Of a DNA stretch of 12,846 nt, positions 1 to 7,801 are shown piece after piece. This DNA comes from Chryseobacterium sp. (GTDB lineage: Bacteria > Bacteroidota > Bacteroidia > Flavobacteriales > Weeksellaceae), in contig JAGNPP010000032.1 of NCBI GenBank assembly GCA_017989575.1, forward strand, positions 1 to 12,846, read 5' to 3'. The notes beneath the pieces are model-generated. The model was given only the letters and a program-made list of their open reading frames with translations. It was not told where the DNA came from and ran no database searches. Both the position numbers and the translations under genes were made by a program. How positions within the stretch are numbered: the stretch's first letter is position 1; each line of letters begins with the position of its first letter.

Positions 1-1178
1 GTTGTATACAATCTGCACAAATCCACATAACCTGGTCGATAACCAAACCAACGACCCATCTGCATCAACGAATCGTACATCTTTGTTGTTCGCAAATAAT
101 AACTTACAGACAATCCTTCCAAAGTAATTCCTCTTGACAATCTGCTTCCGCCAACTGCAATTACAGACAGACCATTTTCGTGTCTGTTATAATCAATTTC
201 TTCAATGTTATGATATTCTAAATTGGTTGTAGAACGTGTTCCGTGAACTGAGCGAACATCAATTTTTGACACTGCTTTTTTCAATTCGCCTTTTACTTCT
301 TCCCAAGAATGTTGTTTGATTCGGATGTCTTTATAATCTAAATTTTCTAAAACATTATCTGTCGTAGGAACAAAATCTGTTTCATACAATTCTTTTAGTT
401 CTTGTAAAATGTCAGCATCTTCGCTTCTGATTGCATTGGCGTATTCTTTCGTCTTTTCATTGACCAAAGAAGCAACTCGGTCAATCCATTTTACCAACAA
501 TGCAACGTGAATCAACATTGAATTATGTTTATTTTCGTGACCTCTTAATCTTCGGATTGCACAAGTAAGAATGAAAGATTGGATTGCTTTTTCTAAACTT
601 TTAGGAAGATATTCGGGTAAATCTTCTTTGTTGAATTTGTTTATAGTTTTGAAAAATGGTGGGTCATAATCATCAATCGCTCTGAAAATATCCAAAGGCT
701 CTTTTTCTTCTCCGTTCGGATTTTCAAAGCCAAATATTTTTGCAGCACCAATGTAATTTGTTGGCGCTTTTATGTTGATGATGAAATCTCTCGGGAATAA
801 ATCTTCCCCAATTTTATATTCTTTATTTTTTACAATAGTCGTCAAATCCTCGTTATGTTCTTGCGAAATAAACAAGTTTGCATAAGGCGTTGCTGTGTAA
901 CCAATAAAAGTATTTTGGTTGAATAAATTCAGTAATGTTCTTATTAATTTATTGATGGTTTTGATGTCATCGATGCTTTTGCTTGCATTTACAGAAGCCG
1001 CATCGGCTTCATCGTCAATTATTAAAACGGGAACATCAAATAATTTTGGCGAACCGTCAACAATTTTCGCATTAACATCTTTCGAAAACCAATCAATAAG
1101 ATTTTCAAGAATGCTTTTGTTTTTTTTGATAAAAACGTGTTCTGCTAAATTGTCTTTCTGAATGTCTTTTATTCTATC
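1..1178 (-). pseudogene. Z1-domain ATPase of a restriction system, 5'-truncated remnant (also runs off the left edge)
   Basis: I translated this open frame by hand; it has no internal stop across at least 392 codons. It matches the Z1 domain family, large SF2-like ATPases found with C5 methyltransferases, MORC/GHKL ATPases and PD-(D/E)XK proteins in restriction loci. Visible motifs are VFIKKNKSILENL near the start, a Walker B LIIDDEAD at about 1002-1022, HNSMLIHVALLV in the middle, GGSRLSRGITLEG, and MGRWFGYRPGY at 27-59, which resembles SF2 motif VI. An in-frame TGA lies at 1179-1181, and no ATG, GTG or TTG occurs in roughly the first 90 codons. The N-terminal half, which should carry Walker A, is absent, because the upstream DNA is the complete DUF3644 gene in another frame. 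I read it as a gene that lost its 5' half. The alternative, a split protein made by coupled initiation, seems unlikely without a start codon. The family call is firm and the pseudogene call is probable. Confidence 0.85.
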
Positions 1179-2263
1179 TCAAATGTGCTGATTTCCAGTT
1201 TTTGTTTATTATCAAAATTTGATTTCCAAATTTCTCTTGTCAATGTACCACTTGTAATATTACTTATTATGAAAGCATTCCATTCTTCTTTAAATAAATA
1301 GTCATTGTGAGCCTCGTCATAGTGACAATATTTGGTGTTAGTTTCAAAGGGGTCAATGCTTCCAACGTCTTCTTTTGTTGGCTTAATTGAAAATATGTAA
1401 AGCAGACACTTATGGTCGTAATGGTTGAAATTATTTTGATAACTTTCATTTACTGCTTTTACAACAGCACCTGGTTTTAATTTAGCAGGATTTATAACTT
1501 CTGCTTTTTGAACTTTATCTTTTATTAAAGTTGTAATTTTTTCGTAATTATTCCTATCTTCTTCCGAAACGGAATTCCAATTAACGAATTCTATTGCTAA
1601 ATCATTTCTATTTGTATTGGCAATTTTTGGAACTTGAATTAATTTAACACTAAATTCTTGTGTGTTAAAAATACTTTCTTTTACATTTAAACGATATTTT
1701 TCTATAAAATCTTTAATCTCTCTTACTTCCGTTGAAAGCAATTGTTTATTAGCCTCAACTTGTTTTGCTGTCCTTAATCTTGAAAATTGAAGTGAATATG
1801 CTAAACTTTCATTAATTGCATATTCTGAGCCGAAAAGTTTGATTAATTCATTCTCGTAATTGTAAAGTAAAGATTGACATTCTCCAAATATCATTAATCC
1901 AATTTCGTCTTTCGAAATAGTTCTATGCTCAATTTTATTTCTAAGTTTTATAAAAAATTCAAGATTAGATTTTACAGCTTCTGAAAGTTTACCATATTTT
2001 TGAATACAGGTTTTTAGTTCCCAAGCTTTTTTTTCTCCATCAATTAATTTATATCTTCCATTAGTTTCTTTGTAAAAAAAAGTTTCGCCGATGGTTTGAT
2101 TAAAATGTGCTTGCAAAAGCCTTGTCCAAGACATAATCATATGAGTAATGAAACTTTCTACTCGAAATGGTGCTCTTGGTTTGTTGTAAATTTCGACTGA
2201 TAATAATGCACAATCTATTGAACTTTCTAATAATGTTTTAGTTTTACCTTTCCTTAATTGCAT
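1169..2263 (-). CDS. DUF3644 domain protein with HEPN-like RxxxxH motif
   Basis: This 364-residue protein has the N-terminal pattern I associate with DUF3644: a Lys-rich start, then LLESSIDCALLSVEIYNKP at 11-29 and a helical MIMSWTRLLQAHF at 42-54. Function is not established. FFIKLRNKIEHR at 103-114 contains Arg108-x4-His113 at the end of a predicted helix, the pattern of HEPN ribonucleases and toxins. From that I infer a possible RNA-cleaving effector; the family call itself rests on sequence resemblance only. The C-terminal half (about 165-364) is charged and unrecognised. No signal peptide or membrane segment is visible, so it is probably cytoplasmic. It follows the 114-residue gene by 18 bases in the same operon. 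Its last 10 bases overlap the open frame of the Z1 remnant. It is AT-rich: one sampled 60-base line (1621-1680) has 13 G/C. Confidence 0.8.
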   Translation of the reverse strand: MQLRKGKTKTLLESSIDCALLSVEIYNKPRAPFRVESFITHMIMSWTRLLQAHFNQTIGETFFYKETNGRYKLIDGEKKAWELKTCIQKYGKLSEAVKSNLEFFIKLRNKIEHRTISKDEIGLMIFGECQSLLYNYENELIKLFGSEYAINESLAYSLQFSRLRTAKQVEANKQLLSTEVREIKDFIEKYRLNVKESIFNTQEFSVKLIQVPKIANTNRNDLAIEFVNWNSVSEEDRNNYEKITTLIKDKVQKAEVINPAKLKPGAVVKAVNESYQNNFNHYDHKCLLYIFSIKPTKEDVGSIDPFETNTKYCHYDEAHNDYLFKEEWNAFIISNITSGTLTREIWKSNFDNKQKLEISTFEIE

Positions 2264-2281
2264 ATTACTTTTGCTAAAAAT

Positions 2282-2626
2282 TTAGTTCATTTGACTTATA
2301 ATCAAATCGATAACATCCGATTCTTGAATACAAAAATTAATTTTTGAAACTATCTTTTCAGTTAGAATGTAGAGATTTTTATTAGGCAAAACCAAAAATT
2401 CATTGAAATTTTCGTGTTGCAAAACAAAATATTCAAAACCGTTTTTGATGAATAATTTTTCTGCCTGTAATTCTGAATTTTCTTTGAATTGAAAAGACAA
2501 ACCTTTTGCATCCATCAAATTAAAATAGTTTGCAAATAATTCAAAATTACCTTCATTTGGAATTAAGGTTTTTGTAATGATTTCTTGGCGAGTTTCGTCT
2601 TTTATCCAGTAATTTAATTCCATCAT
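2282..2626 (-). CDS. Small hypothetical protein in the HNH/DUF3644 cassette
   Basis: I do not recognise this 114-residue acidic protein. It has no signal peptide, no membrane segment and no Cys or His cluster. The segments LNYWIKDETRQEIITKTLIP and NGFEYFVLQHENFNEFLVLP suggest alternating strands, with a helix-rich C-terminus. It starts one base after the HNH stop codon, and two adjacent ATG codons (2626 and 2623) could serve as the start, so translational coupling to the nuclease gene is likely. It ends 18 bases before the DUF3644 gene. Lying between a nuclease and a possible HEPN effector, it could be an antitoxin, an inhibitor or a subunit of either. That is inference from position only. 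Confidence 0.7.
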   Translation of the reverse strand: MMELNYWIKDETRQEIITKTLIPNEGNFELFANYFNLMDAKGLSFQFKENSELQAEKLFIKNGFEYFVLQHENFNEFLVLPNKNLYILTEKIVSKINFCIQESDVIDLIISQMN

Positions 2627-2627
2627 A

Positions 2628-3404
2628 TTAATTATTTAAGTTAAACACCACATCCAAATGATATTGAATAAATTCCTTTTTAGGCAAATATCTTTGGGGA
2701 AGAATTAAGGATTGACTTTCTAATGGTGCAAAATATTTCCCGTAATATTCTGTATCTTTTTTCTTTCTTAATTTATCCGAAACTAAAATTTCATATTTTT
2801 CATTTACAGCAATCAAACCTTTGTCAAAAGCTCTGTCATAAAGTGCGGACAAGCAAATTCCGTTTTCGGGATTCAATCTTTCTTCTTCATTTTTTGACCA
2901 AGGAATAATGTGACTTGCAAAAAGTAACTCAGGTAAATCAATTCCGCTGATGGCACATTTCCCCGAATAATTCGCAACGACAATCTGTCTGAAAACATTC
3001 TGATTTACTCTTGTTTTTACTTCACGAATTTTCGTTTCTCCTCTCAAATCTTTAATATCAAAAAGCAAATCATCAAATTTAGTTTCAATGGTTTGATTTT
3101 CTTTTTCTGCCAAAATCCTTTCACTTTCAAAAATCAAAAAACCTTTATTTTCTGCAAACTCGTCCCAAATTGGTTGACATTGTTTTATTCCACCAACCAT
3201 TCCTTTCACGCCTCTATCTTGGTGATAAGGGTCGCAAGCTGCAAAATTTGTAAGCCGAATTGCGATTGAATTTACAGTTCTACCAATAAGATTTGCCATT
3301 TCTATAATTTCTGGAGTTCTCGTGTGCATTTTACCAAATGGCAATTTCAGATACAAGTTAAAAACAAGTATCAATTCTTCACGTGACCAAAGTTTTCTCT
3401 CCAT
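2628..3404 (-). CDS. HNH endonuclease (HNH_2 type), probable restriction enzyme
   Basis: This 258-residue protein has two parts. Residues 1-70 begin WSREELILVFNLYLKLPFG and include GRTVNSIAIRLTNFAACDP; this looks like the helical, DNA-binding-like N-terminus common in HNH restriction nucleases. The C-terminal nuclease domain has YSGKCAISG (147-154), FASHIIPWS (162-170) with the metal-site His165, and LNPENGICLSALYDRAFD (177-194) with the Asn and Asp of the HNH fold. It presumably cuts DNA lacking the mark made by the adjacent methyltransferase, or else cuts modified or phage DNA. It lies 12 bases after the methyltransferase stop, so the pair forms an operon. The leader has no clear Shine-Dalgarno, which is usual here. 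A sampled line (3241-3300) has 20 of 60 G/C, below the methyltransferase. Confidence 0.9.
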   Translation of the reverse strand: MERKLWSREELILVFNLYLKLPFGKMHTRTPEIIEMANLIGRTVNSIAIRLTNFAACDPYHQDRGVKGMVGGIKQCQPIWDEFAENKGFLIFESERILAEKENQTIETKFDDLLFDIKDLRGETKIREVKTRVNQNVFRQIVVANYSGKCAISGIDLPELLFASHIIPWSKNEEERLNPENGICLSALYDRAFDKGLIAVNEKYEILVSDKLRKKKDTEYYGKYFAPLESQSLILPQRYLPKKEFIQYHLDVVFNLNN

Positions 3405-3416
3405 AACAATAAAATT

Positions 3417-4613
3417 TTAAGCAACCATCAACACCGGCACAGCATTCCCAATCTGCTTAAACGCCGCCGTTCTGCTAGATTCAAAAAAATAATCATCAGG
3501 AAACGACTGAATCCTTGCAGCTTCTCTCACGGTTATCGAACGGTTTTGCGCTATATCTGGATGGATGTAATAATGTCCGTCTGCACAAATGTGTGCCACA
3601 ACTGTATGCGAAACGCCTCCGTGATTCACCACCTGAAAACGGTTGGTAAAGGTTTTTACATTATTGTGTTTTATCAATCTGGGTGGTAGCTCACCGTAGT
3701 TTAAACGCTTGCCTTCATTGACCCATTTTTCAACCGCAATTCGGTATATTTCCAAATCATTTTCATTGTTGAAGCGGGAAATATGCTGTGTAGTAAAATC
3801 AATTCCGTTTCTAATACCAGAAGTTTCCAAATAAGCATTGGTAGTTCCAGCATATTGAGAAACGCCCCAATTACCTTGTCCACTCTTTATTTTAGGCAAA
3901 TCAGCGAACAGATGTTTTGCGATTTCAAATTGCATTTCAGTCTTATCAAACTCTGGATATTCAATGTCCAAATCATTTTTCCAACCGATGATGATGACTC
4001 TTTTTCGGTCTTGCAAAACGCCAAAATCTTTGGCATTCAAAACTTTTTTATCCAATTCATAACCAGCTTCGCGCACTGCATCAAAAATTAATTGAAGATA
4101 ATTACCATTGTTGGCAGAAAGAATCCCGGGAACATTTTCAAAGACAAACATTTTCGGTTGATACTTTTTCAAAAACTCGACATAATGTTTGTACAAATGA
4201 TTTCGTGGGTCATTCGTCATATCTTTTCTCACTCTTCCTGCCACTGAATAGGCTTGGCAAGGCGGACCGCCTATAACTAAATCGACCTTTTTTGTTCCCA
4301 ATTCCGCATCAATTTGCTGAAATATTTTAGGTAAAGTTTCCTCAGAAATCTCAGTATTGATAACCGATTTTATAAGATTTTCAGGGGTTTTAGCCCAAAG
4401 TTCATCTCTGGTAATTGTACCTTTTAGATATTCATAATACTCAGAAATACGACCTTCTTCTTTCAACCAATGAAAAGCGGTTCTGGTTCTCAACGTATCG
4501 CAAGCATCTTTGTTCATTTCCACGTGGGCAACAGGCGTAAAACCCGCTCTCACAAATCCTTCCGAGAGTCCGCCTGCACCTGCGAATAAGTCTATGAATC
4601 TTAATTTTTTCAT
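3417..4613 (-). CDS. dcm: DNA (cytosine-5-)-methyltransferase
   Basis: The 398-residue protein transfers a methyl group from S-adenosylmethionine to C5 of cytosine. C5 motifs are in order: motif I DLFAGAGG (8-15), motif IV GGPPCQAYS (115-123) with catalytic Cys119, motif VI ENV (159-161), motif VIII QDRKR (201-205), a target-recognition region at about 210-340, motif IX REAARIQSFPD (363-373) and motif X QIGNAVP (387-393). The stretch between motifs I and IV is longer than in compact enzymes, as I recall for methyltransferases linked to Z1/MORC systems. The protein stops five residues after motif X (VLMVA), which is short and may mark a truncated C-terminus where the HNH cassette begins. It heads the defence operon. 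A sampled line (4261-4320) has 27 of 60 G/C, clearly richer than the genes downstream. The recognition site cannot be read from sequence. Confidence 0.95.
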   Translation of the reverse strand: MKKLRFIDLFAGAGGLSEGFVRAGFTPVAHVEMNKDACDTLRTRTAFHWLKEEGRISEYYEYLKGTITRDELWAKTPENLIKSVINTEISEETLPKIFQQIDAELGTKKVDLVIGGPPCQAYSVAGRVRKDMTNDPRNHLYKHYVEFLKKYQPKMFVFENVPGILSANNGNYLQLIFDAVREAGYELDKKVLNAKDFGVLQDRKRVIIIGWKNDLDIEYPEFDKTEMQFEIAKHLFADLPKIKSGQGNWGVSQYAGTTNAYLETSGIRNGIDFTTQHISRFNNENDLEIYRIAVEKWVNEGKRLNYGELPPRLIKHNNVKTFTNRFQVVNHGGVSHTVVAHICADGHYYIHPDIAQNRSITVREAARIQSFPDDYFFESSRTAAFKQIGNAVPVLMVA

Positions 4614-4690
4614 TAAAAAAATTTGGTGATAATTTACAAATTTTAACCGAAGTATTAGGTTTAAGATATTGTAATAATCTTAATTAATTA

Positions 4691-4698
4691 CAAACTTA
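4691..4698 (-). promoter_or_regulatory. Candidate -7 box for the methyltransferase operon
   Basis: The minus strand reads TAAGTTTG, an exact match to the Bacteroidota -7 consensus TAnnTTTG, 77 bases before the methyltransferase ATG. No TTG is present at the usual distance upstream, so only half of the promoter is seen. In AT-rich DNA such a match can arise by chance. Confidence 0.3.
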
Positions 4699-4767
4699 AA
4701 ACACTATTTTCAGACTACATTACGGTTTTCCGTATTCTGTCCTATTTTTTGGTTTTATCTATAACAA

Positions 4768-4803
4768 AAATGAAATGCAACTCCAAAAAGTTGCATTTCA
4801 TTT
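4768..4803 (-). terminator. Rho-independent terminator after the HxxC-repeat lipoprotein gene
   Basis: A perfect 15-bp inverted repeat has arms AAATGAAATGCAACT (4768-4782) and AGTTGCATTTCATTT (4789-4803) around a 6-base loop. On the minus strand the stem is followed by a T-rich run (TTTTTG including stem bases), 18 bases past the stop of the lipoprotein gene. It should end transcription from the metal locus before the methyltransferase operon. Confidence 0.85.
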
Positions 4804-4821
4804 ATCTAAATTTCAAAAAGT

Positions 4822-5265
4822 CTAAGTCAAAGGCGCACCAACAGCCAATTCACAACGGTGATGAGGTTCGCCGTGAGCCGGATTCAACGCTGGTTTTGGT
4901 CCAAGTGACTGGGCTTGTGGCGCAGGTGCAATGTTTGGACTCAAAATCGATGGCGTTTGCGTTTGTGGTGCATTTTGCTGAGCTGGTGCACTGTCAATCG
5001 GCGCTCCAACTGCGATTTCGCAACGGTGATACGGTTGCCCGTGTTCCGGATTCAAAGCTGGTTTCCCAGAAGTTGAAGCAACTGGAGAGGTGTTCAAAGG
5101 TGCTGGAGTTACCGCATTTTCTGTTGCAGAAACTGAAATTGCCGAATCATTTCCAACAATTGCCGAATCACTTTTCGGAGCTTCAGAAACTGTTTCACTC
5201 GTCTTTGCTTTGTCACACGAATATAAAAGTGCAACGCTTGCTATAAGGATTGTTATTTTTTTCAA
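4822..5265 (-). CDS. Lipoprotein with two NPxHGxPxHRC repeats, possible metal binding
   Basis: This 147-residue protein starts at a TTG codon; an in-frame stop upstream leaves no ATG choice, and the N-terminus MKKITILIASVALLYSC is a classic lipoprotein signal with Cys17 as the lipidated residue. A low-complexity Ser/Ala/Pro linker follows. Two near-identical 23-residue units lie at 68-90 and 124-146, sharing KPALNP-HG-P-HRCE-AVGAP; the second closes the protein. They are separated by an Ala/Pro/Gln-rich spacer. Each unit holds two or three His and one Cys, so metal or heme binding is plausible, and the gene follows a heavy-metal receptor locus. I recall the motif from uncharacterised Flavobacteriia proteins but know of no assigned function. 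A strong terminator follows it. The coding call is firm; the role is inferred. Confidence 0.85.
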   Translation of the reverse strand: MKKITILIASVALLYSCDKAKTSETVSEAPKSDSAIVGNDSAISVSATENAVTPAPLNTSPVASTSGKPALNPEHGQPYHRCEIAVGAPIDSAPAQQNAPQTQTPSILSPNIAPAPQAQSLGPKPALNPAHGEPHHRCELAVGAPLT

Positions 5266-5279
5266 TTTTCTAATTTTAT

Positions 5280-5287
5280 CAAATTTA
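5280..5287 (-). promoter_or_regulatory. Candidate -7 box for the repeat lipoprotein gene
   Basis: The minus strand reads TAAATTTG, an exact TAnnTTTG match 14 bases before the TTG start. No TTG lies at the expected -33 spacing. If it is used, the leader would be under ten bases, so the gene could be transcribed separately from the receptor upstream. Confidence 0.35.
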
Positions 5288-5320
5288 AGATTTTTAATTT
5301 ATTTAATGATAGTTTTTATA

Positions 5321-5444
5321 AAACCACAAAAGTCACATAAGAAAGCATTAATTAATCATTATTTAAAGAAAAAAAGAAACTGTTTTTATCTTTAAAAATC
5401 CATTCTAATTTCTCTTCAAAAAGCTTTTGTGACTTTTGTGGTTT
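5321..5444. repeat. Inverted repeat element, AACCACAAAAG family, copy A
   Basis: The arms AAACCACAAAAGTCACA (5321-5337) and TGTGACTTTTGTGGTTT (5428-5444) are perfect 17-bp complements enclosing about 90 bases of AT-rich sequence with no gene. The element fills the gap between the receptor gene and the lipoprotein gene. Related arms recur at 8722-8830. Repeats of this type are, as I recall, common between genes in Flavobacteriia. The right arm starts seven bases after the receptor stop codon, so the hairpin could also protect or terminate that transcript. Confidence 0.75.
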
Positions 5445-5450
5445 AAAATA

Positions 5451-7781
5451 TTAAAACTTAAAATCTACACCAACATAGAAATTCTGATTCATAATTGGCG
5501 CATAAACCATTCCACCATCAAAATAATTTCCAAAAGGATTTCCAGCATCCAAAATCGCCACTTTTTGCTGATAACCAGTCAAGTTTTCACCACCCAAATA
5601 AACCCTGATTTTCTCAGAAAAATTTCTTGAAATCTGAGCATTCAAAGTAGAATAACTTGGCGAATAATCTCCAATTTGGAATTCCGCAGGATTGGATTTT
5701 GTGTTTGGAAGTCTTTGTTTTCCTATTAAATTTAATGTTGTATCGAAACTCCAGAACCTGCCTTTTTCCGTTTTATTGGTTGAATAAGCTAAGTTTGCAA
5801 ACCCACGGTGTTTCGCCATAAACGGCACTTTTTTCAGTCCGCTCAAGTAATCCAAAGCCACATCGTAATATTTGTAAGCAATTCTGAATTCCAAATTTTT
5901 CACTGGCTGAAAATCCCATTGTGTCTGGAAACTATTCGCAAATGACTTGCCTTCAAGATTGTAGAATAATATTTTCTGTGCGGATTCATCCAAATCGGTT
6001 ACGACTTGATTCTGGAAATCTGTTCTGAAAAAGTCTGCTAAAACAGTAGATTTTCTTCCAAACAATTTGAATTCCTGCTGAAGACTGACGCCATAATTCC
6101 AAGCGATTTCTGGTTTCAGACCATAAATTTCTCCACCGTTATTAATGACTTGAATTTGACGATTCGAAGCGAAATAAGACTGACTTTCCGCAAAGATATT
6201 TGCAGTTCGGAAACCTCGTCCTGCCGAAATTCTGAAAATTGTTTTTGGCGTCAAATCATATTTGAAATTCATTCTCGGCGTAAACTGAGTTCCTGCAAGA
6301 TTGTGAAAATCCACGCGAGCACCCGTTACCAAAGTGTATTTTTCGCCTGTCAAAGTATATTCTGCAAACAAACCTGGAACGGTTTCGGTTCTCTTGTAAT
6401 TGTCCAAAAGATAATCTTCATCGTATTTGTCATAAAGGAAACTCGCTCCAACTTTATATTTGTTGTTCGTATTTCCAATGATGCTTTCGAAAATCAAATT
6501 AGAATAATATGAAGTTTCTTTCCCAAAATAATTTCTCAATCCAAAAAAGCTATCTTGCTGATGATAAGTTAATTGGTTCATCCAGCCCAAGCTTTGATAA
6601 GGTTTCCCTTTGAAAACATAGCCCGTTTTGTTCCACAGTTGAAATCTAGAAATATCAATTCCAACACCATAAAGCGATTGGTCTTTCTGTGGAATTCTTT
6701 TATTAAATCCAATTTGTCCCGCAGTTCTCTCGTCTTTCAAGAAATTAATCCCGAAATGCGAAGCGAATCCAGAGCTTTCCAAATCATTGTAATTCAAAAG
6801 ATAAGCTACGTTTAACTGACTTCCTTTTGGTCTGTCAAGAAAGTTATCGTCATTCATATCTGTGTCACCAAAAGTTCCGTTTCCGTGAAGCAAAACACTT
6901 TGATTCCATTTGTCAGAAAGTGGCGAAGTGCTGGTCACATTAGCTTCAACACGACCATTATTATCGGAAAACAAATTGATTTCTGTCTCCGTTTTTTTAG
7001 CGTCGTCTTTGGTTTTCAAAAGCTCTGTGTTGATCTGTCCCGTGATGCTTTCGTAGCCATTCACAACGGTGCTTCCACCTTTCGTTAGCTGGATTCCGCC
7101 AATCCATTTTCCTGGAATGAAATTCAGTCCATAAGCCGAAGCCAAACCACGAATTTCCGGTAATTGTTCTTTGGTTAATAAAGTATATTTTTGGTCTAAT
7201 CCCAACATTTTCAATTGCTTAGTTCCTGTCACAGCATTACTGAACGAAACATCTACAGTAGCATTGGTCTCAAAACTTTCGGAGAGGTTGCAACACGCGG
7301 CTTTCAGCAATTCCTTGGAGCTGATGTTGAAAACTAAACCAGCTTCCTTTTTGCTGAGCGCAGTTGCTTCTTTTTCTCGAGTAATTTTCACACCTTCGAT
7401 TTGTTTTGCATCAGAATCGGAATCTTCGTGAATATTTTCATTTTTATCTGAACCTCTCGTATACAAACAGCACGAAGGCAAAGCTTTGTAAACACCATCT
7501 GGTGCTTTAAATTTCTCGTTGTCGTGTCCGGCTTCTGCTACTTGTTTTAGAATCGTGTCGCAAGTGACTTTGGATTCGTCCAAAACCATTGTCAAGGTTT
7601 GAGTTTCTGCGCTCCAATTGGCGGAGATTGCGCCCGCTTTTGTCGCAGTAGTTTCTATTCTGGCTTTGCACATATTGCAGTTCCCTTTTACCAAAAACTG
7701 TTCTGTCACAGCTTGCGCAAAGGAAAAAACAGACGTCAGCAACAGCACAAAAAACATCAGTTTTTTACTTAAATTTTTCAT
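5451..7781 (-). CDS. TonB-dependent receptor with N-terminal HMA domain, probable copper or heavy-metal receptor
   Basis: This outer-membrane receptor would take up its substrate using energy from TonB. I start it at the ATG at 7781 (776 residues, signal peptide MKNLSKKLMFFVLLLTSVFSFAQ); an upstream TTG at 7787 adds only two residues. Residues 27-108 form a heavy-metal-associated domain with GNCNMC (Cys35, Cys38), GHDNE and a later CC pair (104-105). It takes the place of the carboxypeptidase-like domain of many Bacteroidota receptors. The plug follows from about 130, with AACCNLSESFETN (161-173) and the LPEIRGL region. The rest is a beta-barrel of alternating strands ending in an aromatic residue (YVGVDFKF). 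The gene lies 20 bases after the secreted HMA protein gene, an evident operon. The HMA domain points to copper or another soft metal; the exact ligand is not shown. Confidence 0.92.
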   Translation of the reverse strand: MKNLSKKLMFFVLLLTSVFSFAQAVTEQFLVKGNCNMCKARIETTATKAGAISANWSAETQTLTMVLDESKVTCDTILKQVAEAGHDNEKFKAPDGVYKALPSCCLYTRGSDKNENIHEDSDSDAKQIEGVKITREKEATALSKKEAGLVFNISSKELLKAACCNLSESFETNATVDVSFSNAVTGTKQLKMLGLDQKYTLLTKEQLPEIRGLASAYGLNFIPGKWIGGIQLTKGGSTVVNGYESITGQINTELLKTKDDAKKTETEINLFSDNNGRVEANVTSTSPLSDKWNQSVLLHGNGTFGDTDMNDDNFLDRPKGSQLNVAYLLNYNDLESSGFASHFGINFLKDERTAGQIGFNKRIPQKDQSLYGVGIDISRFQLWNKTGYVFKGKPYQSLGWMNQLTYHQQDSFFGLRNYFGKETSYYSNLIFESIIGNTNNKYKVGASFLYDKYDEDYLLDNYKRTETVPGLFAEYTLTGEKYTLVTGARVDFHNLAGTQFTPRMNFKYDLTPKTIFRISAGRGFRTANIFAESQSYFASNRQIQVINNGGEIYGLKPEIAWNYGVSLQQEFKLFGRKSTVLADFFRTDFQNQVVTDLDESAQKILFYNLEGKSFANSFQTQWDFQPVKNLEFRIAYKYYDVALDYLSGLKKVPFMAKHRGFANLAYSTNKTEKGRFWSFDTTLNLIGKQRLPNTKSNPAEFQIGDYSPSYSTLNAQISRNFSEKIRVYLGGENLTGYQQKVAILDAGNPFGNYFDGGMVYAPIMNQNFYVGVDFKF

Positions 7782-7801
7782 TGTCAAAAATTTTGAATGG
7801 A

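Noticed and set aside
919..1161. Plus-strand 80-codon frame with a hydrophobic, signal-like start
   Set aside because: It is antisense to the Z1 frame, whose motifs run straight through it; no independent support.
1165..1185. Programmed frameshift from DUF3644 into the Z1 frame
   Set aside because: The overlap (GAGATAGAATAAAAG) has no slippery heptamer or visible stem, and the overlap is only 10 bases.
7782..7787. Upstream TTG start for the TonB receptor
   Set aside because: It adds only two residues before an ATG that begins a normal signal peptide.
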